From: Sanguibacter suaedae
Lineage (GTDB): Bacteria > Actinomycetota > Actinomycetes > Actinomycetales > Cellulomonadaceae
Direction: 5' to 3'
Assembly (NCBI RefSeq): GCF_016342785.1
Contig: NZ_JAEINH010000011.1
Span: 1 to 64,000, forward strand
DNA length: 64,000 bases
The position numbers and the translations under genes were made by a program. Every line of letters begins with the position of its first letter. Within the stretch, counting starts at the first letter, position 1. Below the pieces are notes generated by a model, which was given only the letters and a program-made list of their open reading frames with translations, did no database searches and was not told the origin of the DNA. Below, piece after piece: positions 32,489-43,439 of the stretch.

Positions 32489-33111
32489 CCATCCACCGCA
32501 GGCGCCGCAGCATCGCGGCGCAGTGGAGCACCCTCGTGTGGCTCGTCGCCGTCTGGGTGATGCTCTGGGGCGACCTCTCGTGGGCGAACGTCCTCGGCGG
32601 GCTCGCGCTCGCCCTCCTCGTCACGCTCGTCATGCCCCTCCCGAGCATCGACTTCCACGGCAGGTTGCGGCCCCTCGGGTTCCTCAACCTCGTCTTCCGC
32701 TTCGCCGTCGACCTCGTGGCCGCGTCGGTCCAGGTGAGCATGCAGGCGTTCCGGTTCGGGCACACCCCGCGCGGGGCAGTCGTCGGGGTCCGGCTGCGGA
32801 GCTCCTCCGACCTCTACCTCACCCTCGTCGCGGAGCTCGCGTCGCTCGTCCCCGGGTCCCTCGTCATCGAGGCGCACCGGCTCACCGGGATGCTCTACCT
32901 GCACGTCCTGGACGTCGACGTGTCGGGCGGCGTGGACGCGGTCCGTGCGGACACCCTCGCCCTGGAGGAGCGGGTGATGCGCGCGTTCGCGTCCGACGAG
33001 GAGCTCCTCCGTGCGGGGATCGCCCGGCGCGGACGGGACCAGCGCCGGCCGGCCGGCCGGACGGGGCCCGACGCGGGGACCGCCGCCGAGAACGAGGAGG
33101 TGACCTCGTGA
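32485..33111 (+). CDS. mrpE: Na+/H+ antiporter subunit E (MrpE)
   Basis: 208 aa. Two N-terminal membrane helices (about 15-50, including WLVAVWVMLWGDLSW) and a conserved MrpE core, FRFAVDLVAASVQVSMQAFR, are followed by a soluble domain (LRSSSDLYLTLVAELASLVPG, HRLTGMLYLHVLDVD). The C-terminal 60 residues are charged. The subunit is needed for assembly of the Mrp complex. Overlaps its neighbours by 4 bp. Confidence 0.9.
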   Translation: MTIHRRRRSIAAQWSTLVWLVAVWVMLWGDLSWANVLGGLALALLVTLVMPLPSIDFHGRLRPLGFLNLVFRFAVDLVAASVQVSMQAFRFGHTPRGAVVGVRLRSSSDLYLTLVAELASLVPGSLVIEAHRLTGMLYLHVLDVDVSGGVDAVRADTLALEERVMRAFASDEELLRAGIARRGRDQRRPAGRTGPDAGTAAENEEVTS

Positions 33112-33512
33112 TCGTCGCCGTCGTCTGCGGGGTGTTCCTGTCCGTCGCCGCCGTCCTGTCGCTCGTGCGCGCCGAGCGCGGCCCGAGCATGCTCGACCGC
33201 ACCATCGCGCTCGACGTCTTCGTCACCACCGTCGTCGGGGGGATCGTCCTCGAGGCCGCGTACTCGGGGCGGACCGACACGCTGCCCATCCTCGTCGTCC
33301 TGTCCCTCGTCGGGTTCGTGGGCTCGGTGACCATCGCCCGCTTCGCGTCGGTGGAGCCCGAGGGCGAAGGCCGGGTGCGCACGCCGGAGGAGATCGCCGC
33401 CGACGAGTCCGCGCTCGTGGACAGCGAGGACGAGCACCCGGTGCTCGGCAACGAGCAGACGCAGAGCGGCGCCCACGGTGGGCACGTGGGCGACGAGGAG
33501 GGGGACCGATGA
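33108..33512 (+). CDS. mrpF: Na+/H+ antiporter subunit F (MrpF)
   Basis: 134 aa. Three hydrophobic helices in the first 85 residues, with the family signature RAERGPSMLDRTIALDVFVT. The C-terminal 50 residues are acidic (TPEEIAADESALVDSEDEHP) and longer than in firmicute MrpF. The GTG start overlaps the mrpE stop as GTGA. Confidence 0.9.
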   Translation: MIVAVVCGVFLSVAAVLSLVRAERGPSMLDRTIALDVFVTTVVGGIVLEAAYSGRTDTLPILVVLSLVGFVGSVTIARFASVEPEGEGRVRTPEEIAADESALVDSEDEHPVLGNEQTQSGAHGGHVGDEEGDR

Positions 33513-33949
33513 GCTGGTCGTGGGTCGCGGACGTCCTCGCGAACGTGTGCCTGGTGGGCGGGTCGTTCCTGGCGCTCGCCGCCGGTGTCGGTGTGGTCCG
33601 GTTCCCCGACCTGCTGTCCCGCATGCACGCAGGCACCAAGCCGCAGGTGCTGGGGCTCATCCTGCTCCTCGCCGGGGAGGCGCTGCGGGTGCGCAGCGTG
33701 CAGGTGCTCGGCATGCTCGTCCTCGTCGTCGTCTTCCAGCTGCTCACGGCCCCCGTGGCGGCGCACATGGTGGGGCGTGCCGGGTACCGGACGGGCAAGG
33801 TCCGCAGCGAGCTGCTCGTCGTGGACGAGCTCACCCTCGACCGGGTGCCCGGCCTCGCGCCGGACGAGATCACGCACCGCGAGGACCCGCAGGCGGGTCT
33901 CGGGGACGACATCGACGTCGATGCTGGTCAGGACCGTCCGGAGCGATAG
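33509..33949 (+). CDS. mrpG: Na+/H+ antiporter subunit G (MrpG)
   Basis: 146 aa. Three helices and the conserved MrpG core VRFPDLLSRMHAGTKPQVLG are present. An extra C-terminal region of about 50 residues is hydrophilic and rich in Asp/Glu. It completes the operon mrpA(B)CDEFG, with all junctions overlapping by 4 bp. No terminator hairpin is evident in the 75 nt before the next gene. Confidence 0.92.
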   Translation: MSWSWVADVLANVCLVGGSFLALAAGVGVVRFPDLLSRMHAGTKPQVLGLILLLAGEALRVRSVQVLGMLVLVVVFQLLTAPVAAHMVGRAGYRTGKVRSELLVVDELTLDRVPGLAPDEITHREDPQAGLGDDIDVDAGQDRPER

Positions 33950-34024
33950 TTGAGAATTGTCGCATTCTGGGCTTTCGGGCAGTAGGGTGTGGGGCGCACC
34001 GCAGTCGACGACACAGGAGGACCC

Positions 34025-34948
34025 GTGAGTCACGAGGCACCGCTACGACGTGCGCAGCGACGAGCGAGGGCCTCCCGGGTCCGGACGGCCGTCGCGCAGG
34101 TGACCGGCGCAGCCGTCTTCGGGCTGTCGATGGCAGCCGTCGTCGCAGTCCTCGTCGCCGGTCCCGAGACGCGTGAGTCGTGGCGGCAGGCGCCCGCCCA
34201 GATGATCGAGGCGGGGATCGCCACGGTCACGGGCGACACGGCCCCCGACGGCGCCGGGCAGTCCCGCGAGGACCGCGCCGCCGACGCCGCCTCCCGGTCC
34301 TCCCGGACCGCTCGCAGCAGTGCCCCCGCCGCTGCGCCCCTCCCCGAGCCGACGGCCGAACCCTCGGCCGAGCCCGTCGAGGAGCCCGCACCCGAGCCCG
34401 CGCCGGAGCCGGAGCCCGAACCCGCCCCGGAGGAGTCGTCCGACCCGGCCGAGCCCGCGCCGGAGGCTCCGGCGCCCGACGCTCCTGCCTCAGACACCCC
34501 CGCCGCGGCCCCGCCGGCCGCCGAGGACGTCGCACAGGCACCCGCTCCGGCGAGCCCCGCCCCGGTGGCGTCCGCGGGCATGAACGCGGAGAGTGCCGCC
34601 GTCCTCGAGATCCTCAACGCCGAGCGTGCCGCGGCCGGGTGCCAGGCCCTCCGGGCGGACCAGGCCCTCGTGCGCGCCGCACAGCTCCACAGCGAGGACA
34701 TGGCGGCCAACGACTACATGTCGCACACGAGCCTCGACGGCCGCGGCCCCGGTGAACGCGCGGCGGCGCAGGGTTACACGTCGTGGTCCGGTGAGAACGT
34801 CGCCAAGGGGCAGCGCACGGCGGCCGAGGTCATGACCGCGTGGATGAACAGCCCCGGTCACAAGGCGAACATCGTCAGCTGCTCGTCCGTCGCGGTGGGC
34901 ATCGGGTACTCCGGTGGTGCGTGGACCCAGCTCTTCGGCTACGTCTGA
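34025..34948 (+). CDS. Secreted or membrane-anchored CAP/SCP domain protein
   Basis: 307 aa. An N-terminal hydrophobic helix (about 26-46) may be a signal anchor. A long low-complexity linker of Pro/Glu/Ala repeats (PEPAPEPEPEPAPEE) follows, about 105-185. The C-terminal 120 residues are a CAP (SCP/PR1-like) domain with ILNAERAAAGC, HSEDMAANDYMSHTS, GYTSWSGENV and WMNSPGHKANI; the two His and two Glu of the CAP site are present. Bacterial CAP proteins are extracellular, with unclear function. GTG at 34025 has AGGAGG 5 nt upstream. The 75 nt before it contain a possible -10 box, TAGGGT, at 33983. Confidence 0.88.
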   Translation: MSHEAPLRRAQRRARASRVRTAVAQVTGAAVFGLSMAAVVAVLVAGPETRESWRQAPAQMIEAGIATVTGDTAPDGAGQSREDRAADAASRSSRTARSSAPAAAPLPEPTAEPSAEPVEEPAPEPAPEPEPEPAPEESSDPAEPAPEAPAPDAPASDTPAAAPPAAEDVAQAPAPASPAPVASAGMNAESAAVLEILNAERAAAGCQALRADQALVRAAQLHSEDMAANDYMSHTSLDGRGPGERAAAQGYTSWSGENVAKGQRTAAEVMTAWMNSPGHKANIVSCSSVAVGIGYSGGAWTQLFGYV

Positions 34949-34955
34949 CCAGCGC

Positions 34956-35924
34956 TCAGCCCAGGCGCTCCCGGAGCCAACCGCGCACCTCGTCGAGGTA
35001 GGCGGAGCGTGCCGGTTCCGGTGACAGCGCGAGGTCGTGGGCGCCGCCCGGGACGCGCACGACCGTGACGTCCTGACCGAGGCCGGGTGCGCGCGCCGCG
35101 ATCTGCTCGACGTCCAGGACGCTGTCCGACGTGAGCAGCCCGTCGTGCCGGGACTTCGCGTCCCCGGTCCGGTCGGACGTCAGCACGAGGACGGGGCAGC
35201 GGACGTCGAGACCGCGAGCCACCTGGGCGTGCCCCCTCCGGATCGCGCGGAACCATGCGGCGCGTACCGGGAACCCCTCGTGGGGTTTCCACGCGAGGTC
35301 GTACGACCACTCGCCGCCCGATCCCGCGTGCAGGGCACGCCCGTAGTGGGGCTGGAGCCGCCCGACGACGGCGCGCGGAGCGAGTGGGGCGAGCGCGTCG
35401 ACCATGCGGGTGGCGACGACGCGTTGGAACCACGGCTCGTTGAGGTCGAACCAGGGGCTGTTGAGGACGAGGGCGTCGACCGTCGGGTGCGGGCCGCGGG
35501 TGCGGGCGTCCGCCCAGAGGCTCGTGATGAGCCCGCCGGTGGAGTGGCCCATGACCACGAGCGTGGTGTGCCCCTCGTCGCGGATCGCCTGGGCCGCGGC
35601 GTCGAGCTCCTCGGCGTAGTCCGCCAGGGCGCCCACGACGTTGGGTGTCTGGTGGGGTCGCAGGGACCGTCCGTACTTGCGCAGGTCGAGGGCGTAGAGG
35701 TCGTAGCCGTCCGCCGCGAGGGCGTCGGCGACGTGCGTCTGGAAGAAGTAGTCGACGAACCCGTGGACGTAGAGCACGGCGCGCCCCGACGCGGGGCCTG
35801 CCCGCCGCACGAGGGTGGCGACCACGTCGCCCTCGTCGTCGGGGGAGAGGTGGAGGGTGCGCGACTCCCAGTCGCCGCCGAGGACGTCGGGCTGCCAGTC
35901 ACCGTGGTCGGGGCCGGGCGTCAT
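34956..35924 (-). CDS. Alpha/beta hydrolase (monoacylglycerol lipase-like)
   Basis: 322 aa cytoplasmic hydrolase. The fold is shown by VLYVHGFVDYFFQTHVADAL (oxyanion strand), LDLRKYGRSLRPHQTP, and the nucleophile elbow VVMGHSTGGLI with catalytic Ser. The likely acid is in LTSDRTGDAK and the His in GGAHDLALS near the C-terminus. The substrate is probably an ester or lysophospholipid. The ATG at 35924 overlaps the stop of the adjacent LppM-like gene as ATGA and has GGAAGGA 7 nt upstream. It is the last gene of a short minus-strand operon. Confidence 0.87.
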   Translation of the reverse strand: MTPGPDHGDWQPDVLGGDWESRTLHLSPDDEGDVVATLVRRAGPASGRAVLYVHGFVDYFFQTHVADALAADGYDLYALDLRKYGRSLRPHQTPNVVGALADYAEELDAAAQAIRDEGHTTLVVMGHSTGGLITSLWADARTRGPHPTVDALVLNSPWFDLNEPWFQRVVATRMVDALAPLAPRAVVGRLQPHYGRALHAGSGGEWSYDLAWKPHEGFPVRAAWFRAIRRGHAQVARGLDVRCPVLVLTSDRTGDAKSRHDGLLTSDSVLDVEQIAARAPGLGQDVTVVRVPGGAHDLALSPEPARSAYLDEVRGWLRERLG

Positions 35925-36580
35925 GGATGGTCCTTCCGATGGGATGTGCGGGCACGCAGGATCGCGAGGACGGCGACGGCGGCGAGCACGCCGAGGGCAC
36001 CGACCGCCCAGGGCGCGGATCGTCCGCCGGCCGACGGGCTCGCGGCGGCTCGTGCCGAGACGTCGAGGACGTCGCCCGTGGCACCTTCCCACACGACGGT
36101 GCGACCGTCGGCTGTGCCGGTGCTCTCGCGGACGTCCCCGGGGAAGGTGATGGCGATGCGAACCGTCCCGGTGGCCGGGGTGGCGGTGCGGGTGCTGTCG
36201 TCCAGGGCGTAGCGGGACGTGTCGATCGTCCCGGTGACGACGTGCTCGTCGCCCTCCCGCGTGAAGCGGAGCGGGCTGTCGTCCGTGTCGTCGCCCTCGA
36301 GGGGGACCGCCTCGAGGACGTACTCGACCCCGACGTGGGTCCCGTCGTCGTGGGGGACCGCGCTCACCCCGGAGGGGAGGTCCGCGGAGAGGGCCTCGAC
36401 GTCCGCCCACGGCTCCCCGGGTGCGAACCCTGCGGCTACCGCGTGCTCGGCGGAGACGGCGACCACGACCGACCCGTCGACGGTGCCGTCCTCGGAGACG
36501 ACGAACGTCGCGTCCACCCTCGAGCATCCCCCGAGCGCGAGCGCCAGGAGGATGCCGAGGGTGGACGCGAGCCGACGCAC
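35921..36580 (-). CDS. LppM-like lipoprotein, paralogue 1
   Basis: 219 aa. Signal sequence with lipobox LALALGGC, then an LppM-type extracellular domain starting SRVDATFVVSEDGTVDGSVV, and one C-terminal helix (about 190-207) with a basic tail, so it should be anchored at both ends. It shares the layout and the opening [T/H]-x-[S/T]FxVxEDxTVD with the two genes that follow at 36589 and 37678. The GTG at 36580 is 8 nt after the stop of the upstream paralogue. LppM of mycobacteria affects phosphatidylinositol mannosides and phagosome maturation; the role here is not known. Confidence 0.8.
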   Translation of the reverse strand: MRRLASTLGILLALALGGCSRVDATFVVSEDGTVDGSVVVAVSAEHAVAAGFAPGEPWADVEALSADLPSGVSAVPHDDGTHVGVEYVLEAVPLEGDDTDDSPLRFTREGDEHVVTGTIDTSRYALDDSTRTATPATGTVRIAITFPGDVRESTGTADGRTVVWEGATGDVLDVSARAAASPSAGGRSAPWAVGALGVLAAVAVLAILRARTSHRKDHP

Positions 36581-36588
36581 CGGGGTGA

Positions 36589-37443
36589 TCAGCCCTGAGG
36601 CTGCTGCGGCGGCTGGGGGGCCTGGCCGGGGACGCCGGGCTGCTGCGTGGGCCAGGCGGCCTGCGGCGTGCCCCCGTTCCCGGGCCCGCGCCGACGCGAC
36701 GTCACCAACCACACGACGAGCCCGACGAGGGCGAGCGCGCCCACGGCGATGCTGACCCACAGCAGCCAGTTCGTGCCCTCGGACTCCTCGTCCGCGGCGG
36801 AGTCGTCCTCGGTGTCGTCCGGCTCCGCGACGGGTGCCTCGGTGGTCGGCTCCTCCGTGGGCTCCTCGGGGACGGTGGCCGCACGGGCGGTCATCTCGAG
36901 CGTCTCGCCCCAGACCGGCGTCCAGGTGATGGTGCTGCCCTCGACGGTGCCGTTGGTCTCGAGGACCTCGGCGGGGAAGGTCACGATGACACGGAGGTCC
37001 GGGTCGGAGAGGTTGCCGGGGTCGAGCTCGGAGATGCCCTCGAGGCCGAAGGCCTCCTCGGTGAACTCCATCGACCCGTCGAGCACGTACTCGTCGCCCT
37101 CGCGGACCACGACCAGCGTGTCGTCGCTCGTCGGGTCGGGTGCGGAGAACTTCGCGAGCGAGCCGTAGCCGAAGGTGAGGCGGGTTCCGGTGTATCCGTC
37201 CTGCACGTAGTCCTCGGCCTGCGTGCCCCCGGGCATGCCCTCGGTGGGGTCGAGGACCGACTCCGCCCACATCTGGGCCGCGGTCGACCCGAACGCCTGC
37301 GCGAGCTCCTCGGAGATGCCCGCGACGATCTCGGCGTCGACGGTGTCGTCCTCGTTGACCGTGAACGAGGTGTGCATGCGCGTGCACCCGGAGAGGGTGA
37401 GCGCGAGCACGAGGCCCGCCGTGACGGCGGTGATCTTCTTCAT
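36589..37443 (-). CDS. LppM-like lipoprotein, paralogue 2
   Basis: 284 aa. Signal peptide with lipobox ALTLSGC, LppM-type domain (MHTSFTVNEDDTVDAEIVAG ... VIVTFPAEVLETNGTVEGST), an acidic linker, a C-terminal helix (WLLWVSIAVGALALVGLVVW) and a cytoplasmic Pro/Gln-rich tail ([18 protein letters not shown]). The tail closely matches that of paralogue 3, so the two arose by recent duplication or exchange. The ATG at 37443 begins MKKITAV, a typical secretion start. The 160 nt before it hold no gene. Confidence 0.85.
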   Translation of the reverse strand: MKKITAVTAGLVLALTLSGCTRMHTSFTVNEDDTVDAEIVAGISEELAQAFGSTAAQMWAESVLDPTEGMPGGTQAEDYVQDGYTGTRLTFGYGSLAKFSAPDPTSDDTLVVVREGDEYVLDGSMEFTEEAFGLEGISELDPGNLSDPDLRVIVTFPAEVLETNGTVEGSTITWTPVWGETLEMTARAATVPEEPTEEPTTEAPVAEPDDTEDDSAADEESEGTNWLLWVSIAVGALALVGLVVWLVTSRRRGPGNGGTPQAAWPTQQPGVPGQAPQPPQQPQG

Positions 37444-37603
37444 GGTGCCGCTGGTCCTTTCGTCAGCGTGGCGGAGCGGCAGCACGAGAGATGCGGAGGC
37501 TCGCCGGTGGGGTGTGCAGGATGAACTGTGGCACATCACACACCTTCCCGGGGTTGGTCGAGCCGCGACACGACCGGCGGTTTCACACCGCCCCGGACGA
37601 CGA

Positions 37604-37658
37604 AGGTCGCGCCCCCTCCGCGGCCGGGTACGAGCCCGGGCCGGAGGGGACGCGACCT
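37604..37658 (-). terminator. Long hairpin terminator after paralogue 3
   Basis: A 17-bp stem with one mismatch (AGGTCGCGCCCCCTCCG at 37604-37620 with 37642-37658) lies 19 nt after the stop of the gene at 37678. It separates it from the next paralogue. Confidence 0.7.
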
Positions 37659-37677
37659 GTTGCGCGGGTCGAGCGTG

Positions 37678-38640
37678 TCAGCCCTGAGGGTGCTGCGGCG
37701 GCTGCGGCGCCTGGCCGGGCTCACCCGGCTGCTGCGGCGGTGTGCCGGGCTGCTGGGGCTGGCCCCACTGCTGCTGACCGGGGTGGGGTGCAGGCCCGGT
37801 CTGGAAGGGCGCCTGGCCGGGCTGCTGCTGGGGCTGGGCCCACTGCTGCTGCGGTGCCTGTCCGGGCTGGAGGGGCGTCTGCCCGGGGACGCCCGGCTGC
37901 TGCGTGGGCCACGCGGCCTGCGGCGCGCCGCCGTTCTTGGGGCCACGACGGGAGAGGGTGAACCAGAGGACCAACCCGACGAGAGCGAGGACCGCGACGG
38001 CGATGCTGATCCACAGGAGCCAGTTGATGCCCTCGGACTCCTCGTCGGCGGCTTCCTCCGCCGTCTCCGCAGGTGTGCTCTCGGAGGTGTACGAGGTGGC
38101 CGTGTAGTCGATCTCCTCGTCGCGGCTGCTGGTCCACTCGACCGTGAAGGCGTCGACGGCGGTGCCGTTGTGCTCGATGACCTCGCCCGGGAAGGTCACC
38201 GTCATCATGATGTCGAACTCGCCGTCGTCGGGGACGCCGATGAGCTCGAGGTTCTGCGGCAGCGGGTACTGGAAGTCGAAGACGACCGTCTCGGACTCCT
38301 CGTCGGTCTCGAACAGCCCGGTGGCGAAGAGTGCGAGGTCGTCGCCGGGGATGCTCGTCCCCGTGATCTCGGCGCCGACGTACTCGTCGTCGGTGTATGG
38401 GACGACCTCGTAGTCGTCCATGCCCGGCTGGAGCTCGAACGACTCGACCGCCTGGTCAGCAAAGGCGTCGACGTCGTTCCCGGCGTCCTCGACGGCCGTG
38501 ATCTCGCCGACCATGAGCAGCGTGATGTCGTAGGAGGCGTCGTCGTGGACTGTGGTGTCGGCGGTGACCTTGCCGCAGCCGGCGATCGCTCCGGCGAGGA
38601 GTGCGGTCCCTGCGACCAGGGCGAAGCGACGTGTACGCAT
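37678..38640 (-). CDS. LppM-like lipoprotein, paralogue 3
   Basis: 320 aa. Lipobox AGAIAGC, a domain related to paralogues 1 and 2 ([20 protein letters not shown] is the matching core), a helix [20 protein letters not shown] and a long cytoplasmic tail of Pro/Gln/Gly repeats ([20 protein letters not shown]). The helix and tail resemble paralogue 2 strongly. It has its own promoter region and terminator, unlike the other two, which share an operon with the hydrolase. The ATG at 38640 begins [11 protein letters not shown]. Confidence 0.85.
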   Translation of the reverse strand: MRTRRFALVAGTALLAGAIAGCGKVTADTTVHDDASYDITLLMVGEITAVEDAGNDVDAFADQAVESFELQPGMDDYEVVPYTDDEYVGAEITGTSIPGDDLALFATGLFETDEESETVVFDFQYPLPQNLELIGVPDDGEFDIMMTVTFPGEVIEHNGTAVDAFTVEWTSSRDEEIDYTATSYTSESTPAETAEEAADEESEGINWLLWISIAVAVLALVGLVLWFTLSRRGPKNGGAPQAAWPTQQPGVPGQTPLQPGQAPQQQWAQPQQQPGQAPFQTGPAPHPGQQQWGQPQQPGTPPQQPGEPGQAPQPPQHPQG

Positions 38641-38739
38641 CGTCGGTGACTCTCCTTCTGGGGGTGGGCACGGGTGGGGCCCCGGTGCGGGACCAACTCT
38701 GTCACGCCGACGGTGCGTGGGCGGCGACCCCGGGCCGAC

Positions 38740-38757
38740 GTGGGGACTCCTCCCCAC
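38740..38757. promoter_or_regulatory. Palindrome upstream of clpB, shared with 47361
   Basis: GTGGGGACTCCTCCCCAC is an inverted repeat with 7-bp arms. Its inner 16 bp match those of the palindrome at 47361-47378 at 14 positions. It lies about 50 bp upstream of the HAIR element. The 235-bp gap 38641-38875 holds nothing else recognised apart from these two elements. Confidence 0.45.
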
Positions 38758-38803
38758 GCCGCGTCCAGCGCCGCCGCCCGGCATGTCCGGATGACAGCAT
38801 GAA

Positions 38804-38824
38804 GTTGAGTGGAATAGGCTCAAC
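38804..38824. promoter_or_regulatory. HAIR element (HspR operator) of clpB
   Basis: GTTGAGT (38804-38810), 7 nt, then GCTCAAC (38818-38824). The consensus HAIR is CTTGAGT-N7-ACTCAAG, so each arm differs by one or two bases while the 7-nt spacing is exact. HspR repression of clpB is established in Streptomyces and Mycobacterium. Confidence 0.75.
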
Positions 38825-38875
38825 TTTGCACGCGTTGGCACGGGTGAACATCCCGCGTCGCTACCAGGAGGACCC

Positions 38876-41524
38876 ATGGACGCACACCTCACGACGCTCT
38901 CGCAGGCAGCCCTGAGCGAGGCGATCCAGTCGGCGACCGCCGCCGGCAACCCCCAGGTCGAGCCGGTGCACCTGCTCGGTGCACTCCTCGGCCAGGAGAC
39001 GGGCACCACCCTCGGCATCCTCCGTGAGGTCGGTGCCGACACGCAGGCCGTCGGTGCGGACACCCGCCGTGCCCTCGTCGCGCTTCCCACCGTCACCGGC
39101 ACCGCGGTGACCGAGCCCACCGTGTCCGGGGCGCTCTCCGCCGTGCTCCAGCGCGCCCGCACCGAGGCGTCGGGCATGGACGACGAGTACCTGTCCACCG
39201 AGCACCTCCTCCTCGGTCTCGCCGAGGCGCCGTCCACGGCCGCGGACATCCTGCGCCGCGCCGGTGCCACGCACGATGCCGTCGCCGCAGCGGTCCCCGT
39301 CGTCCGCGGTGGGCGACGTGTCACGTCGCCCGACCCGGAGGGCACGTACAAGGCGCTCGCCCAGTACGGCGTCGACCTCACCGACGCCGCCCGGGAGGGC
39401 CGGCTCGACCCCGTCATCGGGCGCGACGCCGAGATCCGCCGCGTCGTGCAGGTCCTCTCCCGCCGCACCAAGAACAACCCCGTCCTCATCGGCGAGCCCG
39501 GCGTCGGCAAGACCGCCGTCGTCGAGGGTCTCGCGCAGCGCATCGTCGCGGGTGACGTCCCCGACTCCCTCAAGGGCAAGCGTCTCGTGTCGCTCGACCT
39601 GTCCGCCATGGTCGCCGGCGCCAAGTACCGCGGCGACTTCGAGGAGCGTCTCAAGGCCGTCCTCGAGGAGATCAAGGGTTCCGACGGCGAGGTCGTGACC
39701 TTCATCGACGAGCTCCACACCGTCGTCGGCGCGGGTGGCGGCAGCGAGGGCGCCATGGACGCGGGCAACATGCTCAAGCCCATGCTCGCCCGCGGCGAGC
39801 TGCGCCTCGTCGGAGCCACCACCCTCGACGAGTACCGCGAGCACGTCGAGAAGGACCCGGCCCTGGAGCGCCGCTTCCAGCAGGTGTTCGTGGGCGAGCC
39901 GTCCGTGGAGGACACCGTCGCCATCCTCCGCGGGCTCAAGTCCCGCTACGAGGCCCACCACCGGGTGCCCATCTCGGACGCGGCCCTCGTCGCGGCGGCC
40001 TCCCTCTCCGACCGGTACATCTCCGGGCGTCAGCTCCCCGACAAGGCCATCGACCTCGTCGACGAGGCCGCGTCCAGGCTGCGTATGGAGATGGACTCCT
40101 CGCCCGTCGAGATCGACGTCCTCCAGCGCGCCGTCACACGCCTCGAGATGGAGGAGCTCGCCCTCGAGAAGGCCGACGACGAGGCCTCGGTCCAGCGGCT
40201 GGAGACGCTCCGGGCGACCCTCGCCGACCGCAAGGAGGAGCTCGCCGCGCTCAACGCCCGGTGGGAGGCCGAGAAGGGTGGGTTCAACCGCGTCGGAGAG
40301 CTCAAGGAACGGCTCGCGGACCTCGAGGCGCAGGCCGAGCGGGCCGAGCGCGAGGCCGACCTCGAGACCGCGTCGCGCATCCGTTACGGGGAGATCCCCG
40401 CCCTGGAGCGCGAGGTCGAGGAGGCGGAGCGCGCGGAGAGCGCACCCGACGAGGACGTCCTCGCCATCACCGGTGGACCCGGCGCCCACAAGCCCGGGCC
40501 CCTGGTGGGCGACAAGGTCGACGCCGACGAGATCGCGGAGGTCGTGTCCGCATGGACGGGCATCCCCGCAGGGCGCCTGCTGCAGGGCGAGAGCCAGAAG
40601 CTCCTGAGCATGGAGTCCGTCCTCGGCGAGCGTCTCATCGGGCAACGGTCCGCCGTGGCGAGCGTGTCCGACGCGGTCCGCCGCGCCCGCGCCGGGGTGT
40701 CCGACCCCGACCGTCCCACCGGGTCGTTCCTGTTCCTCGGCCCCACGGGCGTCGGCAAGACCGAGCTCGCCAAGTCCCTCGCGGACTTCCTCTTCGACGA
40801 CGAGCGCGCCATGGTGCGCATCGACATGTCGGAGTACTCCGAGAAGCACAGCGTCGCCCGCCTCGTCGGGGCGCCCCCCGGGTACGTCGGCTACGAGGAG
40901 GGCGGACAGCTCACCGAGTCCGTGCGGCGGCGCCCCTACTCGGTCGTGCTGCTCGACGAGGTGGAGAAGGCCCACCCGGAGGTCTTCGACATCCTCCTCC
41001 AGGTGCTCGACGACGGGCGGCTCACCGACGGCCAGGGCCGCACCGTCGACTTCCGCAACGTCATCCTCGTCCTCACGTCCAACCTCGGGTCGCAGTTCCT
41101 CGTCGACCCGCTGCTCGACCCGGAGGCGAAGCGTGGCGCGGTCATGGGCGCCGTGCGGGAGGCGTTCAAGCCGGAGTTCCTCAACCGCCTCGACGACGTC
41201 GTCCTCTTCGACCCCCTGGGCCTCGACGAGCTCGGCAGGATCGTCGACATCCAGGTGGGTGCGCTCGCGGCACGGGTCGCGGACCGGCGGATCGACCTCG
41301 AGGTGACCCCGGCGGCCCGCGACTGGCTGGCCATCGAGGGCTTCGACCCCGCCTACGGGGCGCGCCCGCTGCGCCGGCTCGTCCAGCGGGAGATCGGTGA
41401 CCGTCTCGCTCGTCGCATCCTGTCGGGCGACGTCGCCGACGGCGACGCGGTGGTCGTCGACAGGCCCGCCGACGTCCCCGCCGACGGCGAGCGGCTCACC
41501 GTCGAGGTGCGGCGCACCGGCTGA
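38876..41524 (+). CDS. clpB: ClpB-type disaggregase (AAA+ chaperone)
   Basis: 882 aa, usual length. A Clp N-domain (about 1-145) is followed by AAA-1 with Walker A GEPGVGKT (206-213) and Walker B FIDELH. A coiled-coil M-domain (about 400-530, [20 protein letters not shown]) distinguishes ClpB from ClpA/ClpC. AAA-2 has Walker A GPTGVGKT (about 622-629) and Walker [11 protein letters not shown]. No IGL/F loop for ClpP binding is seen, as expected for ClpB. With DnaK it rescues aggregated proteins. It is under a HAIR (HspR) operator, so it is heat-inducible. Confidence 0.95.
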   Translation: MDAHLTTLSQAALSEAIQSATAAGNPQVEPVHLLGALLGQETGTTLGILREVGADTQAVGADTRRALVALPTVTGTAVTEPTVSGALSAVLQRARTEASGMDDEYLSTEHLLLGLAEAPSTAADILRRAGATHDAVAAAVPVVRGGRRVTSPDPEGTYKALAQYGVDLTDAAREGRLDPVIGRDAEIRRVVQVLSRRTKNNPVLIGEPGVGKTAVVEGLAQRIVAGDVPDSLKGKRLVSLDLSAMVAGAKYRGDFEERLKAVLEEIKGSDGEVVTFIDELHTVVGAGGGSEGAMDAGNMLKPMLARGELRLVGATTLDEYREHVEKDPALERRFQQVFVGEPSVEDTVAILRGLKSRYEAHHRVPISDAALVAAASLSDRYISGRQLPDKAIDLVDEAASRLRMEMDSSPVEIDVLQRAVTRLEMEELALEKADDEASVQRLETLRATLADRKEELAALNARWEAEKGGFNRVGELKERLADLEAQAERAEREADLETASRIRYGEIPALEREVEEAERAESAPDEDVLAITGGPGAHKPGPLVGDKVDADEIAEVVSAWTGIPAGRLLQGESQKLLSMESVLGERLIGQRSAVASVSDAVRRARAGVSDPDRPTGSFLFLGPTGVGKTELAKSLADFLFDDERAMVRIDMSEYSEKHSVARLVGAPPGYVGYEEGGQLTESVRRRPYSVVLLDEVEKAHPEVFDILLQVLDDGRLTDGQGRTVDFRNVILVLTSNLGSQFLVDPLLDPEAKRGAVMGAVREAFKPEFLNRLDDVVLFDPLGLDELGRIVDIQVGALAARVADRRIDLEVTPAARDWLAIEGFDPAYGARPLRRLVQREIGDRLARRILSGDVADGDAVVVDRPADVPADGERLTVEVRRTG

Positions 41525-41530
41525 TACTGA

Positions 41531-43384
<1,854 letters not shown>

Positions 43385-43400
43385 GCCCCGCGCGGCGTCA

Positions 43401-43431
43401 CCCGGCCGGGCCCCTCGCGGTCCCGGCCGGG
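43401..43431. terminator. Bidirectional terminator between thiC and the septum-formation gene
   Basis: CCCGGCCGGG occurs at 43401-43410 and 43422-43431; the arms pair across an 11-nt loop, although each is also self-complementary. Confidence 0.5.
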
Positions 43432-43439
43432 CGCCGTCG

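Noticed and set aside
34320-34583. Plus-strand Arg/Pro-rich frame inside the CAP-protein linker
   Set aside because: Out-of-frame reading of the PE-repeat linker; no start signal and no homology.
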